Origin: JAFIFT01 sp020051095 | GTDB taxonomy: Bacteria; Pseudomonadota; Gammaproteobacteria; Legionellales; Legionellaceae | Direction: 5' to 3' | Assembly (NCBI RefSeq): GCF_964199965.1 | Contig: NZ_CAXMZT010000012.1 | Location: 1 to 64,000 of the forward strand | Length of the DNA: 64,000 nucleotides | Part shown: positions 6,882 to 16,668 of the stretch, piece after piece | How positions within the stretch are numbered: position 1 is the stretch's first letter | How the letters are laid out: every line of letters begins with the position of its first letter | Made by a program: the position numbers and the translations under genes | Notes under the pieces: model-generated | What the model was told of the DNA's origin: nothing | Databases searched by the model: none | What the model saw: the letters and a program-made list of their open reading frames with translations, nothing else

Positions 6882-9125
6882 TTATGACTGGTTGGCGGGA
6901 TTTTGTTGATCGAAGCGGTCGAGCATCATCACTTTGACCCAGGCATTGACAAAATCTTGGGTAAACTTCGCTTGTGCATTGTCAGTGGCATACACTTCAG
7001 CAACGGCCCTTAATTCTGAATTAGCCCCAAAAATCAGATCCACCGCCGTGGCTTTCCATTTCAATTGGCCCGTTTTTCTATCTTTACCTTCGTAGATCCC
7101 TTCTGTTGTCGGTGATTTTTGCCACTGCGTCGACATATCCACTAGATTGACAAAGAAATCATTGGTCAAAACGCCGGGTTTGTTGGTTAAAACGCCATAT
7201 TCTGTCTGCCCAGTATTGGCATTCAATGCACGGAGGCCACCGACTAATACCGTCATTTCCGGTACGGATAAATTTAAGAAGGTCGCTTTTTCCACCAACA
7301 TCTGTTCCGGGGAACGTTTGTTACTTTTGTCGTAGAAGTTACGGAACCCATCTGCCGTCGGCTTCAATACTTCCATCGCCACAGCATCGGTTTGCTCTTG
7401 GGTTGCATCCGTTCTGCCTGGGGTAAAAGGCACTTGAATACTTTGACCACCTTGTTTTGCCGCTTGCTCAATGGCTGCAGCTCCACCAAGGACAATGACA
7501 TCGGCCAATGAGATTTTTTTATTGCCCGTTTGCGCCTTGTTGAAGTTCTGCTGAATCCCTTCAAGCACTTTAATCACTTTTGCTATCTCGGCCGGATTAT
7601 TCACCTCCCAGTCTTTCTGGGGAGCAAGCCGTAACCGTCCACCATTAGCGCCACCACGCATATCCGTCCCACGGAAACTAGAAGCCGCAGCCCAAGCAGT
7701 TCTAACAAGTTCTGGAACCGTGAGTCCAGATTTTAAAATTTCTCCTTTTAGCTTAGCAACATCCTGGTTATCCACTAATACATAATCCACTGCAGGGACG
7801 GGATCTTGCCAAATAAATACTTCTGTTGGCACCATGGAGCCAAGGTAACGTGAGCGTGGCCCCATGTCTCGATGGATGAGTTTGAACCAAGCGTTGGCAA
7901 ATGCCCTATCTAACTCCGCTGGGTTTTTCATAAACCGCTCAGAAATTTTGCGATACGCTGGATCAAATTTAAGCGCTAAATCGGTTGTAAACATGATCGG
8001 CGCATGCCTTTTATTAGGGTCATGTGCATCGGGCACCAAGTTAGCAGCAGCTTTGTTATCCGGTATCCATTGGGTCGCACCGCCAGGGCTTTTTGTTTTA
8101 ACCCAATTAAAGTTAAATAAGTTTTGTAAATAATTGTGGCTCCATTTGATGGGACTAACACTCCAAGCACCTTCTAATCCACTGGTAATGGTGTCAGCAC
8201 CTTTGCCAGTGCCATAGCTATTTTTCCAGCCAAATCCTTGCTGCTCAATCGGTGCGCCTGCAGGAGCAGGTCCCACGTATTTTGCTGGATTAGCAGCCCC
8301 ATGCGCTTTACCAAACGCATGTCCACCGGCAATCAGAGCAACGGTTTCTTCATCGTTCATCGCCATCCGCCCAAAGGTTTCGCGAATGTCTTTTGCCGCG
8401 GCCAGCGGATCCGGATTGCCATCGGGGCCTTCTGGATTAACATAGATGAGTCCCATTTGTGTTGCGCCAAATGGTTTTTTCAGTTGTCTGTCTCCGCTGA
8501 ATCGATTGCTACCCAACCACTCGCCTTCCGACCCCCAATTCACCTCTTCTGACTTCCATGCATCCACACGTCCACCGGCAAATCCGATGGTTTTGAATCC
8601 CATTTGTTCTAAAGCGACATTGCCTGCGAAAGCCATCAAATCCGACCAAGAAAGCTTGTCGCCATATTTCTTTTTGATGGGCCAAAGCAAACGGCGTGCT
8701 TTATCAAGACTGGCATTATCAGGCCAACTGTCTAGCGGGGCAAACCGCTGCATGCCACCATCGGCACCACCCCGACCATCAATGGTTCGATAGGTCCCTG
8801 CCGCATGCCAGGTCATACGAATGATAAACGGGCCATAGTTGCCATAGTCGGCTGGCCACCACTCCTGGGACGTTGTTAACACTTGCTCAATGTCTTTCTT
8901 CACTGCATTTAAATCAAGGGTGTTAAACTGAGCGGCGTAGTTATACTCTTTGCCCATGGGATTGGATGCTGGATCGTTTTGTCGCAGCGGACTGAGATCT
9001 AGCTGCTTGGGCCACCAATATTGGTTGGTTTTAGGTGCATCATCCGCAAACGTTGCATTGGAAAAAATGATGGGTGAAACAACAACGGTAAAAACCGCGG
9101 CTAAACATATCCCTCGTTTAATCAT
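6882..9125 (-). CDS. katG: Catalase-peroxidase, exported (KatG)
   Basis: 747-residue haem catalase-peroxidase that breaks down hydrogen peroxide. Residues 1-27 form a Sec signal peptide ending near ATFA-DDA, so the enzyme should be periplasmic, as known for one of the L. pneumophila KatG paralogues and for KatP. N-terminal catalytic domain: distal R103, W106 and H107 (RMTWHAAGTYR), the Met-Tyr-Trp adduct residues W106, Y228 (GLIYVNPEG) and M254 (GRMAMND), and proximal H269 (GGHAFGKAHG). The C-terminal half is the usual degenerate second peroxidase domain. Monocistronic, with a good promoter upstream and a strong hairpin downstream. Start ATG at 9125 follows TTCAGGAGCG. The nomenclature katA/katB used in Legionella is not resolved here. 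Confidence 0.97.
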   Translation of the reverse strand: MIKRGICLAAVFTVVVSPIIFSNATFADDAPKTNQYWWPKQLDLSPLRQNDPASNPMGKEYNYAAQFNTLDLNAVKKDIEQVLTTSQEWWPADYGNYGPFIIRMTWHAAGTYRTIDGRGGADGGMQRFAPLDSWPDNASLDKARRLLWPIKKKYGDKLSWSDLMAFAGNVALEQMGFKTIGFAGGRVDAWKSEEVNWGSEGEWLGSNRFSGDRQLKKPFGATQMGLIYVNPEGPDGNPDPLAAAKDIRETFGRMAMNDEETVALIAGGHAFGKAHGAANPAKYVGPAPAGAPIEQQGFGWKNSYGTGKGADTITSGLEGAWSVSPIKWSHNYLQNLFNFNWVKTKSPGGATQWIPDNKAAANLVPDAHDPNKRHAPIMFTTDLALKFDPAYRKISERFMKNPAELDRAFANAWFKLIHRDMGPRSRYLGSMVPTEVFIWQDPVPAVDYVLVDNQDVAKLKGEILKSGLTVPELVRTAWAAASSFRGTDMRGGANGGRLRLAPQKDWEVNNPAEIAKVIKVLEGIQQNFNKAQTGNKKISLADVIVLGGAAAIEQAAKQGGQSIQVPFTPGRTDATQEQTDAVAMEVLKPTADGFRNFYDKSNKRSPEQMLVEKATFLNLSVPEMTVLVGGLRALNANTGQTEYGVLTNKPGVLTNDFFVNLVDMSTQWQKSPTTEGIYEGKDRKTGQLKWKATAVDLIFGANSELRAVAEVYATDNAQAKFTQDFVNAWVKVMMLDRFDQQNPANQS

Positions 9126-9157
9126 AGAAATCGCTCCTGAATCTATTGGAAGTAAAG

Positions 9158-9186
9158 AGTATAGTCCATATAAACCATGCCAACAA
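9158..9186 (-). promoter_or_regulatory. katG sigma-70 promoter
   Basis: On the minus strand a -35 box TTGTTG (complement of 9181-9186) and a -10 box TATACT (complement of 9158-9163) are separated by exactly 17 bp, about 30 nt upstream of the katG start. No OxyR or Fur site could be assigned by eye. Confidence 0.65.
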
Positions 9187-9246
9187 GCTCAAACAAAGGA
9201 TTCTTTTTTCAATAACCCATTGTTTTCATAGAGATTAGTAGGATAC

Positions 9247-11280
9247 CTAAACTGATAGTTTGAAAACAACAAAATCCAGGGCGTTCACCTTTGTCAATTG
9301 GCCAGTGGCTTGTTGGTGAAATGCGATGCCTTTAATTTGGAAGTGTGGCGGCAAATGAAAGGAGATCGGCATATCTGAAAAGTTAAAAACCATCAACCAG
9401 CGTTGCTGTTGGTACTCGGTGACAAATGCACTAATTTGCGGCCCTAAATTCAATACGTTTACCAGTTTAGCCTTCGCTAGCTGCTGTCGTTTACGAAAAT
9501 CTAATAACGTTTTTATCTGACCCACATACGATAATTGATTTTTCGTTTGTTGCGCTAGTGGTGGAAATAGGGCTTTTGCCTTCGCTAGGGTGGCTTGCGG
9601 CTTTTTAGTGGCAAATAATTCGTAGCTGCCTCGATTTAGCCAGCGGCAATCAGAATCGACTTGATAGGGACTGTTGTCATTTCGACGAAGCGGTAAAGCC
9701 CCCACTAAGTCCCAACCGGATATATTAACGATGCCCGGCAGCAGTGCATTAAATGCAAAGAGTAAATACATGCCTTGCTGAATTTTAGCTATTTGCGCTG
9801 GGGTTGCATGATAAGGATCTTGAATATCCAATCGCGTCGCAACTAATCCTGCCATGGTGGTACATAAGCCATTATTATTAATCACATTATAAGGCTTAGA
9901 CAGTGCCTTCTGACGCATCTGCTCAATGACTTGCTGTTTAATCGAAAAGCCCGATAATGGCTTATCCCCATAGAGATAGCGCTTTGTGGGGTTGTCAGTC
10001 AATTCAACGAGCTCATAGGTAATTTCATCATGATTTTGCAAGCCATGCTCTAAGCGCCTGACGTCAATATGCGCTTTTATCAGCTGTTGCATCATAGTAT
10101 TTAGAAGCCTTGCATCCCCTGTTAAAACGGCATGTTCAATGGCTGGTCTTGTAATAAAATCATAGGAAAAATCCGCACCATGCTCCATGAATTGCTTCAT
10201 TTTTTCCACTGATAAATTGAGTTCTTGAAACGAATAGCCGCCCCATTTACGAATCATTTGCGCAATCGTATTGCTGGCATTTATTGCCAATGGCGTTCCT
10301 TCGGAATGAGTTTGCGTACTATTATCAATGCGCTCTAACCCAAGAAAAGGGTTCGCATCAATGCGTAACATATCTGCTTTGAGTAGGACAATGGCCTGAA
10401 TGATTTGGGCACTTATCAACTGCTGTGCGCTGAAACTGGCATCTAACCAATTCAGCGTCGGTTGACCTGGCTTAAAATAATGCAAATAGGCATAGCGATG
10501 CATCTTCCCATCAACGCCCTGAATCTCCCCAGTGATATCCCAGCCCGTTGTAGGCTGGCTTGGCATTGAAAATAAGACCCGTTGCAAATGGCCTGGCAGG
10601 ATATCCAGACGGCTTAACCATTCCACTTGCGGCTGCGTTAAATTGATACTATGCCAAGCCGTTTCAACCGTCGGTAGTTTAGCCCAATAGCGTTTGGGGA
10701 TTTCAATGAGGGTATAAAGACCTTGATAATCACTGAAACCAAGCAAAGCTAAATAGAAATCAATCCCCTTGCCGGTATGTCCTGGAATTAAATCGCTAAT
10801 GATCATGCCACCGTAGGCTTTAGCAAGACGGGTCATTTGACGATATTGGCTGTCGGTGCCATAACGAGCATCAATGTGTAAGCTGATGGGATCAAATCCG
10901 CCATCGACACTCGGGGTCAATTGACCACTTTCATAGCCCCCCGCTTGCTGCATCGGTCCGGTATGAATGGCATCAATGCCAATATATTTAAAGAGTCGCC
11001 ATAATTTTTTTTGACTAAAAAAAGCCAGAATCGTTTGGCCTTCCTCATGAATCATGGCATCGGGATAGGCATCAAACCAAACTGCATTTTTTGTAAGCAC
11101 ACGCTCCACCGATGGCTTCATATAAGAATGCAGCCATTGGTGATGGCTGCCTGCAAGTTTTTGCCGAATCTTTTTGGACTGGTAGAGCATGGATTGCTGA
11201 ATTAAGGCGTCTGTTGGTTCATGAGCGGAAGCGGATAAGAGATAGCCTAAAATTAACAACCCTAAAACGGCTTTCCTCAT
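9247..11280 (-). CDS. Secreted GH13-family glycosidase/glucosyltransferase
   Basis: 677-residue alpha-amylase-superfamily protein with a signal peptide (MRKAVLGLLILGYLLSASA, cleavage before HEPTD), thus periplasmic or secreted. Conserved GH13 regions are visible: ISDLIPGHTG (region I, near residue 162-171), ADMLRIDANPFLG with nucleophile D308, FQELNLS with acid/base candidate E353, and LQNHDEITYE with D418 as transition-state stabiliser. C-terminal beta domain ends the protein. The spacing resembles trehalose synthase-like GH13 members, but the substrate cannot be read from sequence. Start: ATG 11280, with AGGA seven bases upstream, fits better than an in-frame TTG at 11298. It follows the ManD gene on the same strand but a hairpin intervenes; it may supply sugar to the cluster. 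Confidence 0.8.
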   Translation of the reverse strand: MRKAVLGLLILGYLLSASAHEPTDALIQQSMLYQSKKIRQKLAGSHHQWLHSYMKPSVERVLTKNAVWFDAYPDAMIHEEGQTILAFFSQKKLWRLFKYIGIDAIHTGPMQQAGGYESGQLTPSVDGGFDPISLHIDARYGTDSQYRQMTRLAKAYGGMIISDLIPGHTGKGIDFYLALLGFSDYQGLYTLIEIPKRYWAKLPTVETAWHSINLTQPQVEWLSRLDILPGHLQRVLFSMPSQPTTGWDITGEIQGVDGKMHRYAYLHYFKPGQPTLNWLDASFSAQQLISAQIIQAIVLLKADMLRIDANPFLGLERIDNSTQTHSEGTPLAINASNTIAQMIRKWGGYSFQELNLSVEKMKQFMEHGADFSYDFITRPAIEHAVLTGDARLLNTMMQQLIKAHIDVRRLEHGLQNHDEITYELVELTDNPTKRYLYGDKPLSGFSIKQQVIEQMRQKALSKPYNVINNNGLCTTMAGLVATRLDIQDPYHATPAQIAKIQQGMYLLFAFNALLPGIVNISGWDLVGALPLRRNDNSPYQVDSDCRWLNRGSYELFATKKPQATLAKAKALFPPLAQQTKNQLSYVGQIKTLLDFRKRQQLAKAKLVNVLNLGPQISAFVTEYQQQRWLMVFNFSDMPISFHLPPHFQIKGIAFHQQATGQLTKVNALDFVVFKLSV

Positions 11281-11320
11281 ACAACAATCCTTGCTCAATC
11301 ACCCATGTCCTGTGTTGGGA

Positions 11321-11348
11321 TTCGGTCTTAGCCATCGCTAAGACCGAA
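11321..11348. terminator. Hairpin between manD and the GH13 gene
   Basis: Perfect 12-bp inverted repeat TTCGGTCTTAGC / GCTAAGACCGAA with a 4-nt loop, just after the ManD stop. On the minus strand it is preceded by a U-run and not followed by one, so it may act as a transcript-stabilising end or attenuator rather than a strict terminator. Confidence 0.6.
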
Positions 11349-11359
11349 AAAAGATAACT

Positions 11360-12568
11360 TTACCAATTAAATAGCGTGCCGTCTAATTTACGATTAACGG
11401 GTAAATAGGCGCGCTCATAAGGATATTTGGCCGCTAACTGCTCATCAAAATCAATGCCTAATCCGGGGGCATCACTGGGGATTAAATAACCGTTATCAAA
11501 CTGGTAGGTCGGCTTAAATACCTCATTGGTCAAAGCGGTATGGCGCATATACTCTTGAACGCCAAAATTATTGATAGCGATATCAAAATGCAATGCCGCT
11601 GCCATGGTAACGGGCGATAAATCCGTTGCCCCGTGGCAACCGGTTTTAATGTGATATAACTCACACATTGCCGCAATTTTTTTCATTGGGGTGATGCCGC
11701 CACCATGCACCACGGCCATACGCAAATAATCAATTAATTGTTCAGTGATTAAGGTGGTTGCATCATAGGCCGTATTAAAGACTTCACCAACGGCTAGCGG
11801 GGTGGTGGTGTGTTGACGAATGATGCGGAAGCCTTCTTGTAATTCGCAAGGCACGGTATCTTCCAGCCAAAACAAGTGGTAGGGCTCCAGTTCCTTACCT
11901 AGCCGTCCCGCTTCAATAGGCGTCAACCGATGATGGCAATCATGAAGCAAGTGGGGCTCATCACCATAGGTATCCCGAATTTTTGCAAACAATTTTGGTG
12001 TGTAATTCAAATATTTTTCCGTTGACCACTCACATTCTTCCGGCATGCCCTTGGTGGCAGGCTCATAATATAGCTTATCTTTGCCAACCCCATAACTATT
12101 TTTTAAACCCGGAATCCCCGATTGACAACGAATGGCATGGTAGCCTTGCTCAATATAATGACCCACTTGTTCGACGGTTTCGCTAATATCAGCACCATTT
12201 GCGTGACCATAAACCATCACCCCATAACGGCTTTTACCACCGAGTAAATTATAGACAGGCGTGTTAAGTGCTTTTCCTTTGATATCCCATAAAGCCATAT
12301 CTACTGCGCCAATAGCAGCCATCGTCACGGGCCCTCGACGCCAATAACACCCGCGATATAAATATTGCCATATATCTTCAATTTGAGAAGGATCGCGGCC
12401 AATTAAGCAAGGTAGAATATGATCTTCTAAATAAGAGACCACGGACAACTCACGGCCATTTAAGGTAGCATCTCCTAAGCCATAAATGCCTTCATCGGTG
12501 ATAATTTTGAGGGTGACAAAATTTCGGTTTGGAGAACAGACAAAGACCTTTGCATCAATAATTTTCAT
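11360..12568 (-). CDS. D-mannonate dehydratase (ManD/RspA, enolase superfamily)
   Basis: 402-residue member of the mandelate-racemase/enolase superfamily that dehydrates D-mannonate to 2-keto-3-deoxygluconate (KDG). All residues that define ManD fall at the family positions: R147 (AIRCQSG), Y159, metal ligands D210, E236 and E262, H212 (HDCHHRL), and H312 in GCHGATDLSPV. Ala at 314 is, from memory, the residue found in catalytically efficient ManDs, while low-activity members carry Pro. So true mannonate dehydratase activity is likely. Third gene of the minus-strand set MFS-SDR-manD; 26 bp separate it from the SDR gene. Partner enzymes KdgK and Eda, which take KDG to central metabolism, are encoded 3-5 kb away. 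Confidence 0.9.
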   Translation of the reverse strand: MKIIDAKVFVCSPNRNFVTLKIITDEGIYGLGDATLNGRELSVVSYLEDHILPCLIGRDPSQIEDIWQYLYRGCYWRRGPVTMAAIGAVDMALWDIKGKALNTPVYNLLGGKSRYGVMVYGHANGADISETVEQVGHYIEQGYHAIRCQSGIPGLKNSYGVGKDKLYYEPATKGMPEECEWSTEKYLNYTPKLFAKIRDTYGDEPHLLHDCHHRLTPIEAGRLGKELEPYHLFWLEDTVPCELQEGFRIIRQHTTTPLAVGEVFNTAYDATTLITEQLIDYLRMAVVHGGGITPMKKIAAMCELYHIKTGCHGATDLSPVTMAAALHFDIAINNFGVQEYMRHTALTNEVFKPTYQFDNGYLIPSDAPGLGIDFDEQLAAKYPYERAYLPVNRKLDGTLFNW

Positions 12569-12594
12569 GACGACTCCATTAAAACGACAATCAG

Positions 12595-13380
12595 TTAAGA
12601 CAGGGAAATATCGCAGATACGGTTGCGACCAATAACCGGGTACTGCTCCAGTTCATAAACGGCTCCTGAGACGGGGGCAGACCAATCCGATAACCAAAAT
12701 GCAACATGGGGGGCAATCTCTTCTGGTTTTAAAATTTGACCGCGCGGCGCGTATAACGTGGGGATTCGTCGTTGCCAGTCTTTGCCTAATCCTTCACGTT
12801 GTTTCAAAGCAACTTCCGTTTCTGTTGCTGTCCAACCAACATTTAATTGGTTGACGCGAATGCCATCGGTTGTTAATGCATCTGCAAGATTCCGCGTCAT
12901 GGTCATTAATGCCCCTTTGGACATGGAATAAACCAGCAAATCGGGTTGACCACAATGGGCATTTATCGAGCCAATATTGACAATACTGCCACCTTGCTTT
13001 TGCATTTTCATATGCTTGACCGCGTGTTGGCTAAGCAGCATCGGGGCCTTGACGTTGACTGCCATCACCGAATCAAATAACGAACGGCTTGTATCGATAT
13101 CGCTTCGAGGATAAATGCCAGCACAATTAACTAACCCGTTGATGCGACCGAACGTTTCAACTGCCGCATTGATGATCCTTTCGGCGTTGTGTTCATCCGC
13201 AAGATCAGCCTCAATATAAGTCACCTGATCAGCAAACTGCTCAGCTATCGATTGCAATTGGGATTTCGGCCTATCGTGCAACACAATGCTTGCGCCCTGT
13301 TGATGGGCAAATTTGGCGATTGCCAAACCGATTCCTCGAGCAGCACCGGTAACGACAATGACTTTTTCATTCAACAACAT
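12595..13380 (-). CDS. SDR-family sugar/sugar-acid dehydrogenase
   Basis: 261-residue classical short-chain dehydrogenase/reductase. The Rossmann motif TGAARGIG is near residue 12-19, NCAG near 85 (the usual NNAG), the catalytic Ser lies in NIGSINAHCG and Tyr-Lys in YSMSK. ATG 13380 preceded by AGGAGAAGCCC is a much better start than the upstream in-frame codon at 13428. The gene overlaps the MFS gene by 14 bp and precedes manD, so all three are co-transcribed. Two roles fit: NAD(P)-dependent oxidation of an aldose to its lactone, or interconversion of fructuronate and mannonate as UxuB does by another fold. The lactonase next door favours the first, by inference. Substrate not determined. 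Confidence 0.8.
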   Translation of the reverse strand: MLLNEKVIVVTGAARGIGLAIAKFAHQQGASIVLHDRPKSQLQSIAEQFADQVTYIEADLADEHNAERIINAAVETFGRINGLVNCAGIYPRSDIDTSRSLFDSVMAVNVKAPMLLSQHAVKHMKMQKQGGSIVNIGSINAHCGQPDLLVYSMSKGALMTMTRNLADALTTDGIRVNQLNVGWTATETEVALKQREGLGKDWQRRIPTLYAPRGQILKPEEIAPHVAFWLSDWSAPVSGAVYELEQYPVIGRNRICDISLS

Positions 13381-14749
13381 GGGCTTCTCCTGGCTGACCG
13401 AGGTGCCTGCTTGCAACACCATCAACAATGTTACGCTCGATTTGTTCTAACGAAATACCTTTGGTTTCGGGTATAAAATAAAAAATAAAACAAAGGGTTA
13501 GCACGCACATCAGGGCAAATAGATAAAACGTTTGCGTCATGCCAATTTGATGAATAATCGATAAAAATGACAGCGCTACTAAAGTATTTGCGCCCCAGTT
13601 GCCACTCATAGCCAAACTCATGCCACGGCCTCGAATAGCCAATGGGAAAATCTCCGAAAGAATGACAAAAACCATCGGTCCCAAACTGAAGGCAAAGCAA
13701 GCAATGTAAGCCATCATGCTGGTTATTAACAAATATCGCAGACTGTCATTGAGGACGTGCTGCGTAAATGCATACCCCATCATCACTAAGCTAATACACA
13801 TGCCTGACACACCCACGAGAAGCAGGGTTTTTCGACCGATCCTGTCGATGAGTGGGAGGGCTATCAGCGTTGATACGACATTCACGATACCTATCATAGT
13901 CGTCACTAAAATCGCATTGGTGGTGTGAAATCCCGCTCGTTGAAATATCGTTGGCGCATAATAGATGATGGTATTAATCCCCGTGACTTGCTGCGATATC
14001 GCCAAGGTAATACCAACCAACAGGATCGCACGAAATCGCTTATTCATCCATAAATCGCGACCTCGAATTGATTTTGCTTCCTGGCTATGAATAATAGCAC
14101 TCAATTCGTCTTCGACTTCATTCGCAGGGCGGATTTTAGCTAATAATTGACGGGCTTCTTCAACTTTCTTTTTCAGCAGCAAATAACGAGGGCTTTCCGG
14201 TAAATACATCATGCCAACAAATAATAATAAAGCCGGGACAATGCCAACAAACAACATTACCCGCCAGGCCTCCTGATAACTAAAGGCATAATCGACTAAA
14301 TAAGAAAATAAAATCCCGACGGTGATAGCCAATTGATTTAAGGTTACAATAAATCCTCGGGTTTTTTTGGGTGATATTTCTGCCAAATAAAGCGGTGCTG
14401 CATAGGAGGCAATTCCGATGGCAAGCCCAAGAATTAACCGTCCTAAAACCAAGCCATTCACATTTGGCGTAAATGCACAAACTAGCGTACCCACGATAAA
14501 GGTCAGTGCGGTTAAAATTATCACTTTTTTGCGTCCATGGATGTCACAGAGTCTGCCACTCATGAGTGCACTAAAAAAAGCACCGAATAATACAGCACTC
14601 ACCACCACTTCCGTTTGGACGTGGGATAGTTGAAAGTCATTGTTAATAAATAAAATAGCGCCAGAAATAACGCCGGTGTCAAATCCAAATAGCAATCCTG
14701 CTAACGCGGCAACGGAACTGATTAGATATATCGCTTTTTGATGCACCAC
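13367..14749 (-). CDS. MFS sugar:proton symporter (sugar porter family)
   Basis: 460-residue, twelve-helix major facilitator of the sugar porter family (XylE/GalP/AraE relatives). Signatures: GFDTGVISGA in TM1, the loop motif GRLCDIHGRKK, PESPRYLL after TM6, QQVTGINTIIYYAP in TM7, DRIGRK in the 8-9 loop and PETKG at the C-terminus. These include the QQxTGxNxxxYY substrate-binding motif of hexose/pentose carriers. It is the first gene of the minus-strand operon and is divergent from the lactonase gene across 139 bp that should hold both promoters. Likely imports the aldose degraded by the cluster. Confidence 0.93.
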   Translation of the reverse strand: MVHQKAIYLISSVAALAGLLFGFDTGVISGAILFINNDFQLSHVQTEVVVSAVLFGAFFSALMSGRLCDIHGRKKVIILTALTFIVGTLVCAFTPNVNGLVLGRLILGLAIGIASYAAPLYLAEISPKKTRGFIVTLNQLAITVGILFSYLVDYAFSYQEAWRVMLFVGIVPALLLFVGMMYLPESPRYLLLKKKVEEARQLLAKIRPANEVEDELSAIIHSQEAKSIRGRDLWMNKRFRAILLVGITLAISQQVTGINTIIYYAPTIFQRAGFHTTNAILVTTMIGIVNVVSTLIALPLIDRIGRKTLLLVGVSGMCISLVMMGYAFTQHVLNDSLRYLLITSMMAYIACFAFSLGPMVFVILSEIFPLAIRGRGMSLAMSGNWGANTLVALSFLSIIHQIGMTQTFYLFALMCVLTLCFIFYFIPETKGISLEQIERNIVDGVASRHLGQPGEAHVVE

Positions 14750-14888
14750 ACTTCTTCCTTGATAACATGTTCATTGGCGGGCTAGTTTACCCCACACCCC
14801 TAAATTATCAGGCATAATAAAAATATCCAGCCTTGAATGCAAGCTCTTATTTCGATTAAAATCAAACTTTTAAAAAAATGGATTACCG

Positions 14889-15740
14889 ATGATCTGTATT
14901 ACTCAAACACGCAACCAACTTGGGGAAAGTCCTGCTTGGCACCCACATCGAAAGCAGTTTTACTGGGTGGATATCACTCAAATGCGCATCCATACTTTAT
15001 TACACGATTTGCAAACTATCGAAACCATTTCCCTGCCCTCGCCGGTGGGATGCATTGTGCTTGCTGACAATGGTAATTTAATTGCCGCACTTGCTCGAGA
15101 CATCGTTGAAGTCAATTTATCGACCCAAGAAATTCACCCACTTTACCACCCTGAACTACCAGACAACGTGATGTTTAATGATGGCAAGGTCGATTGTATG
15201 GGGCGACTTTGGGTTGGGACAAAGGACATCTCAGAGCAAAATCCGATTGCTGCCCTTTATTGTTTTGATGGCTATCGTCTATCGCTTAAACAAGATAATG
15301 TGATTGTCAGCAATGGCACCGATTGGAGCTTGGATAATGCCGTTATGTATTATACGGATTCCCCACGTCAGCAGATTTATCAGTATGATTTTGATAGCCA
15401 ATCCGGCACAATCCATAACCAACGGGTCTTTGCTCAAATTACTAAAGGCTATCCCGACGGGTTAACTGTGGACAACCAAGGCCGTGTTTGGAGTACGCAT
15501 TGGGATGGGGGTTGCATCACCTGTTATACGCCTGACGGTAATGTCGATAAAGTGATTCCGATGGGCGTGAAACGACCGACCAGTTGTTGCTTTGGCGGGG
15601 AAAATTATCAACAACTTTGCATCACATCCGCATCGATGGGGCTCGAAGGTACGCCTCAGGATAAAGATGGCTATCTTTTCCTAGATGATTCATTAGCCAT
15701 CGGCAAGCCCAGCTTTTTGTTCAAAATGCCCCATGGGTAA
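14889..15740 (+). CDS. SMP-30/gluconolactonase-family sugar lactonase
   Basis: 283-residue six-bladed beta-propeller lactonase that hydrolyses aldono-1,4/1,5-lactones with one divalent metal. Family blocks are visible: LGESPAWHP with the ligand Glu, FNDGKVDCMGRLWVGT, SNGTDWSLDNAVMYYTDSP (Asn ligand; the usual SNGL is SNGT here) and YPDGLTVDNQGRVW with the metal/catalytic Asp. No signal peptide, so cytoplasmic. It is divergent from the MFS operon and its last 48 bp overlap the 3' end of the convergent KDG kinase gene. Within this cluster it would open the lactone produced by the SDR to give the aldonate for ManD. An arabinolactonase role cannot be excluded. Confidence 0.88.
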   Translation: MICITQTRNQLGESPAWHPHRKQFYWVDITQMRIHTLLHDLQTIETISLPSPVGCIVLADNGNLIAALARDIVEVNLSTQEIHPLYHPELPDNVMFNDGKVDCMGRLWVGTKDISEQNPIAALYCFDGYRLSLKQDNVIVSNGTDWSLDNAVMYYTDSPRQQIYQYDFDSQSGTIHNQRVFAQITKGYPDGLTVDNQGRVWSTHWDGGCITCYTPDGNVDKVIPMGVKRPTSCCFGGENYQQLCITSASMGLEGTPQDKDGYLFLDDSLAIGKPSFLFKMPHG

Positions 15741-16625
15741 GATAGCACCGCGACATTGAATCACTGCAGAGGCCAATTGGCTTGCTTTTTTGATGGCCAC
15801 TTCAATCGTTTTTCCCTGCCAATAAGCGCTTAAAAATCCCGCATTAAAGGCATCCCCAGCACCGGTTGTATCAATGACTTTTTCAATCACGGGCGGGGAT
15901 TGGCGAATCATTTGTCCGTTATCACTAACCAAACAAGGCCTTGCACCATCTTTAACGACCAATAGTGGCGGAGAATAGGCTTGATAGCGCTCAAACGTTG
16001 CGTTGGCATTAGCATCACCAAATAAAATCGCTTCATCATCGTGGGTCACAAAAAAACAATCCGATAGCTGACACATCTGTTTCGCTAAATGCTGGGCATC
16101 ATTTGGGTTGCTCCATAATTTAGGACGGTAATTATTGTCATAAACAATGCCCACTCCGGCTGTTTTGGCAACACTCACAAACTCCAACAACCGCACCCGC
16201 TCAGCTGGCATCAAAATAGCAAAGCTAATGCCCGATAAATACAGATAATCATAATCTAAAATGGCCTCCAAGCAGGCATTGATATCGGGATGGGTTAACC
16301 ATTGCGAGGCGGCGGATTGATGACGATAGTAATAAAACGATCGCTCACCCAAATCATCGGTATTCACTAAATACAAACCAGGAATTTTATTTTCAAATTG
16401 CAAGCATAGGTCCGAGTGAATGCCAAGTTTTTTCCAGGTTTGCAACATAGCCTGACTGTAAGGGTCCACCCCTAATGCCGTCACATAGGCAATTTGCCAT
16501 TGCTTATTTAACTGGGCTAGATAGTAGCAAGTGTTGTAGGTATCACCGGCATAATTTAATGCCATCAGATTATCGGCATATTCCGTTAATTCAATTAAAC
16601 ATTCACCCACGGCTGCGATTTTCAA
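15693..16625 (-). CDS. kdgK: 2-keto-3-deoxygluconate kinase (PfkB family)
   Basis: 310-residue ribokinase/PfkB-family kinase phosphorylating KDG to KDPG with ATP. N-terminal GECLIELTEY, the KDG-kinase-like GERSFYYYRHQSAASQW, the anionic-hole and catalytic-base motif DTTGAGDAFNAGFL near residues 252-265, and a length typical for KdgK support the call. It is divergent from the aldolase gene by only 43 bp and convergent with the lactonase. Product KDPG is the substrate of the adjacent Eda. Confidence 0.9.
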   Translation of the reverse strand: MKIAAVGECLIELTEYADNLMALNYAGDTYNTCYYLAQLNKQWQIAYVTALGVDPYSQAMLQTWKKLGIHSDLCLQFENKIPGLYLVNTDDLGERSFYYYRHQSAASQWLTHPDINACLEAILDYDYLYLSGISFAILMPAERVRLLEFVSVAKTAGVGIVYDNNYRPKLWSNPNDAQHLAKQMCQLSDCFFVTHDDEAILFGDANANATFERYQAYSPPLLVVKDGARPCLVSDNGQMIRQSPPVIEKVIDTTGAGDAFNAGFLSAYWQGKTIEVAIKKASQLASAVIQCRGAILPMGHFEQKAGLADG

Positions 16626-16668
16626 TCCATGTCCTTGTGATCAATAAAATATTGGTTATTATAGAGCG

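Noticed and set aside
12631..13380. SDR as alginate DEH reductase or KduD
   Set aside because: No alginate lyase or KduI nearby, and the lactonase/ManD context fits an aldose dehydrogenase better; not excluded by sequence.
14750..14888. A riboswitch or LacI-type operator in the divergent MFS-lactonase gap
   Set aside because: No clear palindrome or conserved RNA motif could be seen by eye.
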